A stretch of DNA of 63,370 nucleotides from the NCBI GenBank assembly GCA_018399135.1, contig JAGYPB010000010.1:1-63370 (forward strand), read 5' to 3'. Each line of letters opens with the position of its first letter. Position 1 is the first letter of the stretch. Shown here in pieces: positions 50,557 to 59,559 of this stretch. Position numbers and translations under genes: made by a program. Below the pieces are notes generated by a model, which worked only from the letters and a program-made list of their open reading frames with translations, was not told the origin of the DNA and searched no databases. Source of the stretch: Deltaproteobacteria bacterium (GTDB taxonomy: Bacteria > Desulfobacterota > Desulfuromonadia > Desulfuromonadales > Geopsychrobacteraceae).

Positions 50557-51270
50557 ATGAACGGCGAATTACTGCTGATTATTGTAGCTTTTTTCACCTC
50601 AACCCTGACGGCGGTTGTTGGTCTCGGCGGCGGCTTGTTGCTGCTCGCGCTAATGACCATGATTCTTCCGCCCATCGCGGTCATCCCGGTTCATGGCATG
50701 GTACAGCTATGCAGTAACCTGAGCCGCGCCTGGTTCGGCCGGAGCGAACTGGTCATCGGCCTCCTTGTTCCTTTCGTCATAGGGGTTATTCTCGGGGGCA
50801 TCTGTGGATTGCCGGTGTTACAATCATTTCCGGCAACAGCTCTGCCGCTGCCTCTGGGGTTGTTTATTCTGCTATTGACCTGGCTCCCGCAGGGACCTGC
50901 AACCCTCAAGCTACCGGGCAAATTTTTTACCCTTGGACTGATTAACGGCTTTATTACCCTGTTTGTCGGTGCCACCGGTCCATTAAATATGCCGGTACTG
51001 CTGCGCCACGGCCTTAACAGCAGTCAAGCAGTCGCCACCATGGCGGCCCTGATGACCTTCGTACATCTGGTGAAAATTACCGTCTTTGGACTGCTGGGTT
51101 TTGCCTTTGCTTCTTACCTGCCCCTCACTGCCGGGATGATTATCTCTGTAACCGCCGGTTCCTGGTTCGGCACCAGAATACGGCGCCGCGCCTCAGGAGA
51201 TTTTCTGCGTTGGTCGATTAAATTACTGCTGACAGTGCTGGCACTGCGGATGATCTGGATGGCACTTTAA
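50557..51270 (+). CDS. TauE/SafE-family membrane exporter
   Basis: The 237 residues form about eight hydrophobic helices. The first carries the VVGLGGGLLLLALMTM glycine-rich segment and the fifth VGATGPLNMPVLLRHG, both typical of TauE/SafE (DUF81) transporters. The family exports sulfite, sulfoacetate or similar organic anions; the cargo here is unknown. A strong hairpin follows the gene. Confidence 0.82.
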   Translation: MNGELLLIIVAFFTSTLTAVVGLGGGLLLLALMTMILPPIAVIPVHGMVQLCSNLSRAWFGRSELVIGLLVPFVIGVILGGICGLPVLQSFPATALPLPLGLFILLLTWLPQGPATLKLPGKFFTLGLINGFITLFVGATGPLNMPVLLRHGLNSSQAVATMAALMTFVHLVKITVFGLLGFAFASYLPLTAGMIISVTAGSWFGTRIRRRASGDFLRWSIKLLLTVLALRMIWMAL

Positions 51271-51288
51271 TTTGAAGACTCGTGAGTC

Positions 51289-51348
51289 CAGTAGAGTAGT
51301 GAGCAGATCAGCTGAGGATGACTGATGTGCTCTCTACTCTACTGTTTT
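51289..51348. terminator. Bidirectional hairpin between tauE-like and DUF2878 genes
   Basis: CAGTAGAGTAG at 51289-51299 pairs perfectly with CTACTCTACTG at 51334-51344, and the stem extends by GAGCA/TGCTC after one mismatch. TTTT follows. It separates two convergent operons. Confidence 0.7.
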
Positions 51349-51384
51349 CCGTGTATCACTGGTTTTTCGAGGTTAAAGCCTGGG

Positions 51385-51912
51385 TTAATTCGAAGTGGGG
51401 GATGAGCGGCGCAACGGTCGATCCCCGGTAATCACAACCTTCCCGCTCAACCACACCAGTCCCGGAACCAGCAGCCCCCAGACAAGGGCCAATACCGCAA
51501 TCGACCAGGGCAATGACAAGCTGAACTCAGCAGCCCCAAGCCGCCCTCCGGCAATGTAAGCAGCCGGGCCACCTGTTACTCCCAGCAACGCGGCAAGCCA
51601 CAAACGACTTTTTAACCAGGCCAGACTATGGTTAAACAAGGTCGCCAGCGCCATCCAGATAGATCCAAGCCATAAAGGGATCGGAAAATGATCATCAACG
51701 AAGATGAAAAAGCCGTTCAATCGCAGAGCGCCATCAACCACAATGCCGATGAGCAGTACCAGAACAAGCAACGCGAGATCAGTTTTCGGCAGGGGCGTGA
51801 GTAAAAAGTGACCGACAATCAAAGTCAGCGCCAGCCATACCAGACCATCTCCACCGATAATCGCAATAAACCAGACCAGCTGATAAATGGCGATATTTAA
51901 TAGCGGGTTCAT
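51385..51912 (-). CDS. DUF2878 membrane protein
   Basis: The 175-residue protein has about five or six hydrophobic helices with short polar turns such as VDGALRLNGFF and GGPAAYIAGGRLGA. DUF2878 proteins accompany cfa-like and DUF1365 genes in many proteobacteria; the function is unknown. It is the last gene of an eight-gene minus-strand operon and overlaps the cfa-like stop by 4 nt (ATGA). Confidence 0.8.
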   Translation of the reverse strand: MNPLLNIAIYQLVWFIAIIGGDGLVWLALTLIVGHFLLTPLPKTDLALLVLVLLIGIVVDGALRLNGFFIFVDDHFPIPLWLGSIWMALATLFNHSLAWLKSRLWLAALLGVTGGPAAYIAGGRLGAAEFSLSLPWSIAVLALVWGLLVPGLVWLSGKVVITGDRPLRRSSPTSN

Positions 51913-53171
51913 AACCGCGACAAGCTCGACAAGTGTCGCGGGCGGGTGGCCGTCAACTGAACGACGCTGATCGTTCTTTCCCGGAAACCGCCTTCACAAT
52001 AACTGAAATAATAGCGCCACAAGCGTTTGAAGCGTTCATCATATCCATATTGTTCAATAGTTTTAAAGTTGGATAAAAACCGATCGTTCCAATCCTTCAG
52101 TGTCCGGGCGTAATCAATCCCGATATCTTCAATACCCCGAACTACCATGTCGGTTTTTTCACCAATCAGCGTTAACAAGTGCTGATTAGACAACAGACAG
52201 CCACCGGGGAAAATATATTTCTGGATAAAATCGACACTGCCCAGGTAGCGTTGATAGAGTTGATCCTGAATGGTGATCGCCTGCAGCAACATCATTCCTT
52301 CCGGCTTGAGCAAGGCTGTACATTTCTCGATGAACTGCGGTAAAAATCGGTGGCCGACAGCTTCAATCATTTCAATACTGACCAGTTTATCGTAGCTTCC
52401 GGTCAGATCTCGATAATCCTGCTTTAACAGGGTGATGCGATCCTCCAAACCGGCAGCAGCGACTCTGCGGCTGGCCTCTTCGTACTGGGCATCGGAAATT
52501 GTGGTGGTGGTAACATGGCAACCGTAATGGGTTGCAGCGTAAATAGCAAAGCCCCCCCAACCGCTGCCGATTTCAACAACCTGATCACCGGCCTGAAGAT
52601 TCAGCGTTCGACAGATATGATCCAGCTTATACACGGACGCTTCTTCCAGAGTAGTGTCCGCTGATGGGTAAATTGCAGCTGAGTACATCATGGTCGGATC
52701 GAGGAAAGACTGGTACATCTCGTTACCTAGATCATAGTGGGCAAGAATGTTTTTTTTCGAACCGGTTCGACTGTTTCTGCGCAACAGATGACTGACGCGC
52801 TGCCAGGGGCGAGACAACCATGACCAGCGGGCTTCCAATCGATCAAGCAGCACACTGTTACGTGCGACAATCCGCACCAGACTGGTCAGACAATCGGCAT
52901 CCCAGTCGCCGTCAATATAAGACTCTCCCGCCCCAATGGAACCACCAAACAGCGCTTTGCGATAAAATGCCGGTCGATGGACCCGGATCTGGGCGTGAAA
53001 ACCTTCATCACGACCATAGGTTACCGCCAGTTCCCCTTCGATCACGGTGATCTGGCCATGCTGAAGATGCTGTAGCAAGCGCAGCAACAGGGAACGTGAC
53101 CAGGACTCCACCCTGGAGGCGGCGGTTGTGTTTTCCATCATTGCGCGGGAATTTGTCGTCGTCGAAATCAT
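51909..53171 (-). CDS. Cyclopropane-fatty-acid-synthase-like lipid methyltransferase
   Basis: I chose ATG 53171 (MISTTTNSRAM), which overlaps the upstream stop by 4 nt and follows AAGGAG. The 420 residues include the CFA N-terminal region (ALFGGSIGAGESYIDGDWD), the AHYDLGNEMYQSFLDPTMMYS motif, SAM-binding VVEIGSGWGGFAIYAA, KLVSIEMIEAVGH and IFPGGCLLS. CFA-type enzymes transfer a methyl(ene) group from SAM to the double bond of phospholipid acyl chains. In this operon type the product may instead be a methylated unsaturated or furan fatty acid, as shown for Rhodobacter relatives (inference). Confidence 0.88.
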   Translation of the reverse strand: MISTTTNSRAMMENTTAASRVESWSRSLLLRLLQHLQHGQITVIEGELAVTYGRDEGFHAQIRVHRPAFYRKALFGGSIGAGESYIDGDWDADCLTSLVRIVARNSVLLDRLEARWSWLSRPWQRVSHLLRRNSRTGSKKNILAHYDLGNEMYQSFLDPTMMYSAAIYPSADTTLEEASVYKLDHICRTLNLQAGDQVVEIGSGWGGFAIYAATHYGCHVTTTTISDAQYEEASRRVAAAGLEDRITLLKQDYRDLTGSYDKLVSIEMIEAVGHRFLPQFIEKCTALLKPEGMMLLQAITIQDQLYQRYLGSVDFIQKYIFPGGCLLSNQHLLTLIGEKTDMVVRGIEDIGIDYARTLKDWNDRFLSNFKTIEQYGYDERFKRLWRYYFSYCEGGFRERTISVVQLTATRPRHLSSLSRL

Positions 53172-53905
53172 GACAACTCCTTTCGATAAGGAACGTAAGG
53201 AACTTTTTTCAAATACAGCCTCAAGGCCTGCCAATAGATGCCCGCCAGAACCGACAGGGTCATCACCGGCTTGCGGAGCAAGCGACGACGTACAGACGAC
53301 AGGGTCAGGGGCCGGTGCTCAAGATTGATCAGCGCCCTGAACAGATGACCACGCTCATCTTCAACATCGATGACAATCCGCGCTCGCTCATCAGGGGGTT
53401 CAATCTGCCAACGGTAATGCTGATTGATCGGATTAAAGGGAGATACATGAAATTGCTTGGGGTTATCGCGCTGACTCAGACCCGGCTCCAGCAGATGGGC
53501 GTAATGATGACGCTGGTTCCACGGGGTATTGGCGACTTCAGCAAGCATGTGAGTACAGGTGCCATCAAGGTCATAACCGAAGTAAAAATTCACCGGGCTG
53601 AAATACAGTCCCAGGGTACGCAGGTTAAGCAGCGCACAGACAGTTCCTTCTACCGGCACACCGGTCAACTCAAGCAAACGACGTTTAACCGACAGATGCA
53701 GCGGCTCGCTTTTGGGCCCCAGATAATCGGAACGCAAAAAACGGCTCATGGCAAAGCGCTTTACCGAAAACCAACACCCGAGATCAGGTAGTTCATCAAC
53801 ATGTTCGAGGTCGAGAAACCACATAAAAAATGGATAGGAGAAACTGTGATTGTGCGGGATAAAGCGCTGATGGACGACACGACCTACATACAGTGCCGAA
53901 TTCAT
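53168..53905 (-). CDS. DUF1365 family protein
   Basis: Start at ATG 53905 (MNSALYVGRVVHQRF), overlapping the upstream stop by 4 nt; an in-frame TTG at 53929 has no support. The 245 residues carry the DUF1365 pattern: HNHSFSYPFFMWFLDLEH near the start, SPVNFYFGYDLDGTC, EVANTPWNQRHHY and KQFHVSPFNPINQHYRW. DUF1365 genes are regularly found beside an FAD amine-oxidase-like protein and a cfa-like gene, and a role in acyl-chain modification is inferred from that. There is no signal peptide. Confidence 0.85.
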   Translation of the reverse strand: MNSALYVGRVVHQRFIPHNHSFSYPFFMWFLDLEHVDELPDLGCWFSVKRFAMSRFLRSDYLGPKSEPLHLSVKRRLLELTGVPVEGTVCALLNLRTLGLYFSPVNFYFGYDLDGTCTHMLAEVANTPWNQRHHYAHLLEPGLSQRDNPKQFHVSPFNPINQHYRWQIEPPDERARIVIDVEDERGHLFRALINLEHRPLTLSSVRRRLLRKPVMTLSVLAGIYWQALRLYLKKVPYVPYRKELS

Positions 53906-55140
53906 GGCGTCACCCCCAGAGTCGTACAAACCCGCAGGGCACTCTGAACACCATCCTCATGAAAACCGTTCTGCCACCAGGCGCCACAATAGTGGATTCG
54001 GTCGGTTCCTGAGATCCTGGACCACTGTTGTTGAGCACTGATCGATTCCAGATCAAAGATCGGATGATCATACTGGTAGCGACCGATGATCGACTCCTCC
54101 GGAATCTCTTCGTTCAGGGTGACCAGGTAGTCATATTGTTTATCAAGACACTGGAGCCGATTCATATAATAGGTCACCGTCGAACGACCCTGCCCAGGTT
54201 GACGCAAATGATAATTCCAGCTCGCCCAGGCACGCGGATTGTTTGGCATCCGACGTTTATCGGTATGCAGAATCACATCATTGGCGGTAAAACGGAAAGC
54301 TCCCAGAATCCGGTGCTCATCCGCTGTCGGCTCAACGAGCATCCGCAGCGCCTGATCGCCATGACAGGCCAGCACAACTTCATCAAAATCATGCTCCTGA
54401 TCTGACGCCACCACCTTCATCATATCGGACTGACGTCTGATCGACTCAACCTTCGCTCCAAAACGAATACTGTCTTTAAAAGGAGCGATCAAGGGTTCGA
54501 TATAACTGCTCGACCCTCCTTTGATGCTGTACCACTGAGGTCGATCCATCAGATTGAGCAAACCATGATTTTCAAAAAAACGCACAAAAAACAGTAGCGG
54601 AAATTCGCGCGTCTGCTCTAGGTCCGTCGACCAGATTGCGGAGATCATCGGCAATAGATAGTTATCGGTAAACAAGGCACCATAACGTTGGCGGTCGAGA
54701 AAAGTCCCCAGTGTTGCGCCTGCCGGCGACTCAATGGCTGCCTGCCGGACTTGACGATTAAAGCGGACGATATCCGCCAGCATGCGCCAGAACCTGCTGT
54801 TGATCAGATTACGGCGCTGAGCAAACAAACTGCTGAGATTGTTACCGTTGTACTCCAGTCCAATGGCTGGATTGGTAACGGAAAAGCTCATTTCAGTTGG
54901 CTGATAGTCAACGCCCAGCTCCGTCATCAAGCGGATGAAACCCGGATAGGTACGGTCATTAAATACAATAAAACCGGTGTCGATAGCACTCTGTTCCCCC
55001 TGCCAGTCAATCTGGACGGTATGGGTGTGGCCGCCGAGGCGATCGTCCGCTTCGAACAAGGTCACCCGGTGCTTGCGGCTTAAATAATAGGCTGCGGTTA
55101 AACCGGCAATACCGGAGCCGATAATGGCAACAGATTTCAT
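53902..55140 (-). CDS. FAD-dependent amine-oxidase-like oxidoreductase
   Basis: Start at ATG 55140, overlapping the SDR stop by 4 nt. The 412 residues begin with the dinucleotide fold VAIIGSGIAGLTAAYYLS followed by FEADDRLGGHTHTV, and end with IHYCGAWWQNGFHEDGVQSAL, an FAD-contacting C-terminus of the NAD(P)-binding Rossmann/amine-oxidase family. Relatives in this context include fatty-acid desaturase-like flavoproteins, so it may oxidise a methylated acyl chain made by the CFA-like enzyme (inference). Confidence 0.87.
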   Translation of the reverse strand: MKSVAIIGSGIAGLTAAYYLSRKHRVTLFEADDRLGGHTHTVQIDWQGEQSAIDTGFIVFNDRTYPGFIRLMTELGVDYQPTEMSFSVTNPAIGLEYNGNNLSSLFAQRRNLINSRFWRMLADIVRFNRQVRQAAIESPAGATLGTFLDRQRYGALFTDNYLLPMISAIWSTDLEQTREFPLLFFVRFFENHGLLNLMDRPQWYSIKGGSSSYIEPLIAPFKDSIRFGAKVESIRRQSDMMKVVASDQEHDFDEVVLACHGDQALRMLVEPTADEHRILGAFRFTANDVILHTDKRRMPNNPRAWASWNYHLRQPGQGRSTVTYYMNRLQCLDKQYDYLVTLNEEIPEESIIGRYQYDHPIFDLESISAQQQWSRISGTDRIHYCGAWWQNGFHEDGVQSALRVCTTLGVTP

Positions 55141-55856
55141 GATTTTGCCATCTTTCGGGCAAGGGGTAGCCACACCGAGCGTGGCAGCAGTGACAATAAC
55201 TTCATTGTTGCGGTAAAGCGTCTAGGGAAATGAATCTCCATTTTCCCTGCGGCGATACCCTTGCGGATGGCACGACTGGCCTGCTCCACCGTTACCAGAC
55301 AGGGCATGGGAAAATCGTTGCGATCGGTCAGGGGAGTTTTAACGAAACCGGGGGCAACGTGGCTGACCCGAACTCCTTCAGCCGCCAGACCAATACGCAG
55401 GGTATCAAGCATATAGGCAACTGCCGCCTTGGAAGCGCCATAAGCTTCAGCCCGCGGGAGAGGCAGATAGGCAGCGGAGGAACCAATCCCGACCAGATGA
55501 GGATTATTGCCTTTGCGCAATGCCGGCAGTACCCCTTCGATGGAATGGGCCAGCGACTCGACGTTAGCGCGCATCACCCGTGCTACCAGGGCACTGTCGA
55601 AAGCAGGCAGATCGATGTATTCACAGTTACCAGCTGACAGAATCGCCAGGTCAAGCTTCTCGATCCCGGCAAACCAGGCCAGAGACTCCTCACGGTCTTC
55701 CAGGTCAAGCTGGCCGGTATGAAGTCCTTGCTGCGCCAACTCGGCCAACGCATCTGCCGAACGCCCCAGGGCCCACACGCTATGCCCCGCAGCATGATAA
55801 TCAAGGGCCAATTGCCTGCCGATACCCGAAGTTGCTCCGGTAACCAGGATGTTCAT
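55137..55856 (-). CDS. Short-chain dehydrogenase/reductase
   Basis: The 239-residue protein is a classical SDR: cofactor-binding TGATSGIGRQLAL at the N-terminus, LSAGNCEY in place of the usual NNAG, catalytic Ser in IGSSAAYL and YGASKAA (Tyr-x3-Lys). It transfers hydride with NAD(P)H to an unknown substrate. Both ends overlap neighbours by 4 nt (ATGA), tying it to the lipid-modification operon. Confidence 0.88.
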   Translation of the reverse strand: MNILVTGATSGIGRQLALDYHAAGHSVWALGRSADALAELAQQGLHTGQLDLEDREESLAWFAGIEKLDLAILSAGNCEYIDLPAFDSALVARVMRANVESLAHSIEGVLPALRKGNNPHLVGIGSSAAYLPLPRAEAYGASKAAVAYMLDTLRIGLAAEGVRVSHVAPGFVKTPLTDRNDFPMPCLVTVEQASRAIRKGIAAGKMEIHFPRRFTATMKLLSLLPRSVWLPLARKMAKS

Positions 55857-56290
55857 GTCGCAAACCTCCTTTTAACTGCCCGCACCAGCGGGCCGAGCAG
55901 GGGCAACTGCTCGTAAAGCAATAAGCCCAGATCAAAATAATCGCGGTGGTCATCAACCCGGCCATCAGCAGCAAAATGCAGACAACTGATACCGGGCAGT
56001 TCGATCTCGGCACCGCGGTTCAACCGTGGATGGCGCAGACACATCACCCATTCAACGAACACCTGATCGCCAACGGCATGTGGTTCAGCAAAATCAAAGC
56101 TGATATGTTCAACATTGGTGTACAATTCAGCAAAATAGTCACGCAGGGCCGTAAGCCCTGTCAGACGGTGGGCCGGATCGCTGAAGCGCACATCAGGACT
56201 GTAGATCTCGTCAAGCAGGTCGAGATTGTCGCGGTTCAATCGCTGGTAGGTACTTAAGAAACGATCCAATGCCATCATTATATCCCTCAT
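55853..56290 (-). CDS. SnoaL/NTF2-like domain protein
   Basis: The 145 residues form a single NTF2-like cone fold by pattern: LSTYQRLNRDNLDLLDEIYSPDVRFSDPAHRLTG at the start, then beta-rich AVGDQVFVEWVMCLRHP and DGRVDDHRDYFDLG. Such proteins are small hydrolases, isomerases or ligand binders; the role here is unknown. Its start overlaps the upstream stop (ATGA) and its stop overlaps the SDR start. Confidence 0.8.
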   Translation of the reverse strand: MRDIMMALDRFLSTYQRLNRDNLDLLDEIYSPDVRFSDPAHRLTGLTALRDYFAELYTNVEHISFDFAEPHAVGDQVFVEWVMCLRHPRLNRGAEIELPGISCLHFAADGRVDDHRDYFDLGLLLYEQLPLLGPLVRAVKRRFAT

Positions 56291-56838
56291 CCGTCAGTCA
56301 GTGAAGCCAGCAACCGGTTACGTAATCCCGCATCCAACGGTTGCTCTGCATCCAGCCAGATCCCAGCATAAAGAATAGCAAATTCAGGAGAAATAACACT
56401 GACCAGCACTTCATCATTGAGAATCAGCTGGGTCGACTGTCGGTCAGCATCGTAGCAGAGACGATAGCGATCCCCCTTGGCAACATCACGATAGGCCTGA
56501 TGGAGCTGGTCAATCAACGGCCGATAGTGATTGAGCTGCTCTAGCGTATATTGCCGTGACAGAATCTCTTCAGCGGCGGTGATAAAGTTCTCCGCGGTCA
56601 ACGCCACCTTATAGGTCAGACGCAGACAAAAAGGACGCTGCGCCTGCAGCACATCGGACAATACCGCATCTGCCGGTGCCAACAGTTCAGCATCATAGAC
56701 ACGAATAAAGCCCATGTAACGAACATTGCCCTCGCCGCGAACAGCCAGTCCCTCAGTTGGATCGGCGTGGACGTGAGCTAATGATACCAGCAGCAACATC
56801 GACAACAACAGCAAGGTTTTATTGATTTTTCGCAGCAT
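56287..56838 (-). CDS. Exported chalcone-isomerase-like protein
   Basis: Start at ATG 56838 (MLRKINKTLLLLSMLLLVSLAHVHA), giving a clear signal peptide; the longer frame adds 19 residues read through the DUF3833 gene. The 183 residues match the bacterial chalcone-isomerase-like fold family: VRYMGFIRVYDAELLAP, RLTYKVALTAENFI and LYAGIWLD near the end. These periplasmic proteins may bind fatty acids rather than act as isomerases. It overlaps the DUF3833 gene by 20 nt. Confidence 0.78.
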   Translation of the reverse strand: MLRKINKTLLLLSMLLLVSLAHVHADPTEGLAVRGEGNVRYMGFIRVYDAELLAPADAVLSDVLQAQRPFCLRLTYKVALTAENFITAAEEILSRQYTLEQLNHYRPLIDQLHQAYRDVAKGDRYRLCYDADRQSTQLILNDEVLVSVISPEFAILYAGIWLDAEQPLDAGLRNRLLASLTDG

Positions 56839-57397
56839 CTTCGGCTCCTGTACTCGCAACCGGTTGAAAAGCAATGGTGACCTGAGCCAGTTCAAAACCG
56901 AACTTTGTCATGGACGCACGGTTCAGCAAAACACCATCCGGCTGCAAAAACATCCAGTCATCAAAACGCACCTTCCAGGTCGAACCACGAGCATCAAGGT
57001 TCAGGACATAATTCCAGTTGAGTGCGTTACCATAAACAGCCCCCTCGGCCATCCCCACAACATCCGCTGCCCATCCGCGAAATTCATGGGGGCCCGTTTT
57101 TTCGATCGTCCAGATGCGCTCACTGTGTTCGCCATCACTCCAGGCAAACTGCTCATCCAGTACCAGCTCACCAGCAGCATTAAGTGAACCGGTAATATCA
57201 ACCACAAACTGACGCAGCAACTCCCCTTTGCGATCCTGAACGATACCCCAGCCACGGGTATGCCCAATAAAGTAGCTAAAAAGGTCAAACGCTGGTTGTT
57301 GCTCGGCATAACGTCTGACATCGACAGTTGAACAACCGACACCCAGAAACAACAACGTCAGAACGACGGTAATGAATGTGAATCTATTATTTTTCAT
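56819..57397 (-). CDS. DUF3833 lipoprotein
   Basis: The 192-residue product has a lipoprotein signal (TFITVVLTLLFLGVGC) and the DUF3833 pattern: FDLFSYFIGHTRGWGIVQDRKGELLRQF, then FAWSDGEHSERIW and WMFLQPDGVLLNRASMTKFG. The function is unknown; the family is lipocalin-like and occurs in cfa/DUF1365/DUF2878 operons. It is the first gene of the operon; a palindrome lies about 75 bp upstream. Confidence 0.83.
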   Translation of the reverse strand: MKNNRFTFITVVLTLLFLGVGCSTVDVRRYAEQQPAFDLFSYFIGHTRGWGIVQDRKGELLRQFVVDITGSLNAAGELVLDEQFAWSDGEHSERIWTIEKTGPHEFRGWAADVVGMAEGAVYGNALNWNYVLNLDARGSTWKVRFDDWMFLQPDGVLLNRASMTKFGFELAQVTIAFQPVASTGAEDAAKNQ

Positions 57398-57471
57398 GGG
57401 TCATCTCCACTTAATTGAGACAATCAATCACCATATGATGACTTTTTTTGTAATATATCTGGCGTTTTTGT

Positions 57472-57488
57472 TTTTGTCTAGGACAAAA
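57472..57488. promoter_or_regulatory. Palindromic candidate operator of the DUF3833-cfa operon
   Basis: TTTTGTC-TAG-GACAAAA is a perfect 7-bp inverted repeat with a 3-nt centre, about 75 bp ahead of the first gene of the operon. The surrounding 150 bp are AT-rich, as expected for a promoter region. Confidence 0.45.
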
Positions 57489-57671
57489 TCCCATATTATT
57501 GTTTTTTCGTCATTTATTGCCTTCAAACATTTCCGCTGTGGGCGCGAAATCCCGATATTTTCACACCAGGGCACGACCTGATAAAAGGTTGCCCACAGGA
57601 GGTGAGTCGCTGATCAGTACGATTTTAGAGCAATAACAGAATCCTGCTTTGTCACTTCAGCTCTATCCTTG

Positions 57672-57734
57672 CACAGGATTAGGGATCCTGTGGCAAATGG
57701 AAGAATCGCGCCCCTGGCATGGGATTTCCGACCC
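57672..57734. repeat. Palindromic intergenic repeat, short copy C
   Basis: Ends resembling those of copies A and B are present: AGGGATCCTGTGGCAA on the left and CCCCTGGCATGGGATTTCC on the right. The interior is reduced to about 14 bp, giving a 63-bp short derivative. It lies in the 506-bp gap between the DUF3833 promoter and the PAS kinase; apart from this and the palindrome at 57472 I see nothing else in that gap. Confidence 0.6.
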
Positions 57735-57903
57735 TGCCCTGAACAGGCATCCTGCCTTTTCCTAGGGGGGAATCTTCTGCGGAAGATTAATGCACATCAG
57801 GGTTATTTTTAGCTGGCACTGACACTCAGAATCGTATAAGATTGGAAAATTCTATTTAAAAGAAACTATTGCCAATCTCCAACCCCTTAACAGGACAACA
57901 AGC

Positions 57904-59559
57904 ATGTCAAACCCGGTTGACCCCCATTTGCAACAGTTGCGTCTGGAGGCAGAAAAACGCCTGCACGAACTCAAAGGCACCAAATCCGGCGAAAGGCAAG
58001 GGGTTGAGATTCTCCATGAACTTCGCGTTTACCAAGCCGAGCTCGAACTGCAGAATCAACAACTGCGAGAAACACAACAAAACCTGCATCAGACTCTGGA
58101 GCGGCTTAATGCCCTCTACCACCGCTCCCCCATCGGCTTTGTCACCCTCGATGCGTTTGGGCAAATTCAGGACCTCAACAACTCCTTCGCCAATATGCTG
58201 GGGCACCCGGCAGATAACCTACGCCACAAATATCTGGCGAGTTATTGCAATGCTGATACTGCCGAGGTTCTACGCCAGCGTCTGCACGCATTTTTCAAAA
58301 AGCCACAGGGCAAAATTCTCGATCTGGGCCTGATAAACAAAGACGGCGCAACCCTGCTGGTCGAGGTTCAAGGACAGAAACTCCCTGGCGAGGAATCCCT
58401 TGCCTGCAATGTTATTGATCGTACCCAGCGCAAGCTGGCTGAAGAGGCGCGCAAAGATAGTGAAGCGCAGCTACGAGCGGTTACAGCCACGGCACGCAAT
58501 GCCATTCTGATGGTCAACTCCAGCGGACTGATTACTTACAGTAACCCGGCTTGCGAAAGGGTTCTGGGCTACTCACCAGGTGAACTTCTCGGTCAGAACC
58601 TGCATGAGCTGCTGGCTCCTGAGCATTATCTTCCCGATTACCGGCGCAACTTTGAACAATTCCGGCGCGATGGCAAGGGCAATGTTATCAACAAAACCGT
58701 CGAACTGACCGCCCGTCACAAGAGTGGAAAGATACTTGATATCGAGCTCTCCCTGTCTGCCGTCGCCATTAAGGGAGAGTGGCATGGTGTCGGCATTATT
58801 CGCGACATCTCGCACATCAAAATAAATCAGCAGGCGTTAGCCACGCGCTCCGCGGAACTTGAGAAACGTACTGAAGAGCTGGAGATCTTCAATTATACCG
58901 TATCGCATGACTTAAAAAGTCCCCTGGTCACAGTCAAAACATTCCTTGGCTTTCTTGAACAGGATATGCATACCGGCAATACGGAGTCTATAGAACAGGA
59001 CCTTCATCATATCCACACCGCCACTGACCGCATGGCCCTGCTCCTCGACGATCTGCTGAAACTGTCACGTACAAGCTGGGTTGACAACCAGACAGAACAA
59101 ATATCCCTGAAGGGCTTGCTGGAACAAACCCTGATGCTGGTCCAGGGGCAAATTGAGGAAACCGGTGCGCGGATCACCCTGCCCGACACCGATCTGCTCC
59201 TCCATGCTGACCCATCGCGGCTGCTGGAAATCTGGCAGAACCTGATTGACAACGCCCTGACCTACGGAATCAGCAAAGAAAACCCCCGCATTGTCATCGG
59301 ATTCGAGTCTGATCCGGAGCTCGTTTTTTACGTCCGCGACTTTGGCCCTGGTATCGCCGAGGAATTTCACGAAAAGATTTTTGGTCTGTTTGAAAAACTT
59401 GACCGTGACAGCAAAGGCACCGGGATTGGCCTTGCTCTGGTAAAACGCATCGTCGAAAAACATGGGGGAGCGATCTGGGTTGAAGCTGGAGGAAACGGAC
59501 AAGGCTGCTGTTTTAAGTTCACCCTGCCAACAACTCTTCATGTACCTGCAAGACAATAA
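57904..59559 (+). CDS. PAS-domain sensor histidine kinase
   Basis: The 551 residues comprise an N-terminal coiled-coil region (residues about 5-70), two PAS domains (starting near 75 and 190; FVTLDAFGQIQDLNNSFANMLG and ILMVNSSGLITYSNPACERVLGYSP), a HisKA domain with H-box TVSHDLKSPL, and an ATPase domain with IWQNLIDNALTYG, RDFGPGIAEE and GTGIGLALVKRIVEKHGG. There is no membrane segment, so it is a cytoplasmic sensor of phytochrome-kinase-like layout. No partner response regulator is adjacent. The 5' gap contains repeat copy C. Confidence 0.9.
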   Translation: MSNPVDPHLQQLRLEAEKRLHELKGTKSGERQGVEILHELRVYQAELELQNQQLRETQQNLHQTLERLNALYHRSPIGFVTLDAFGQIQDLNNSFANMLGHPADNLRHKYLASYCNADTAEVLRQRLHAFFKKPQGKILDLGLINKDGATLLVEVQGQKLPGEESLACNVIDRTQRKLAEEARKDSEAQLRAVTATARNAILMVNSSGLITYSNPACERVLGYSPGELLGQNLHELLAPEHYLPDYRRNFEQFRRDGKGNVINKTVELTARHKSGKILDIELSLSAVAIKGEWHGVGIIRDISHIKINQQALATRSAELEKRTEELEIFNYTVSHDLKSPLVTVKTFLGFLEQDMHTGNTESIEQDLHHIHTATDRMALLLDDLLKLSRTSWVDNQTEQISLKGLLEQTLMLVQGQIEETGARITLPDTDLLLHADPSRLLEIWQNLIDNALTYGISKENPRIVIGFESDPELVFYVRDFGPGIAEEFHEKIFGLFEKLDRDSKGTGIGLALVKRIVEKHGGAIWVEAGGNGQGCCFKFTLPTTLHVPARQ

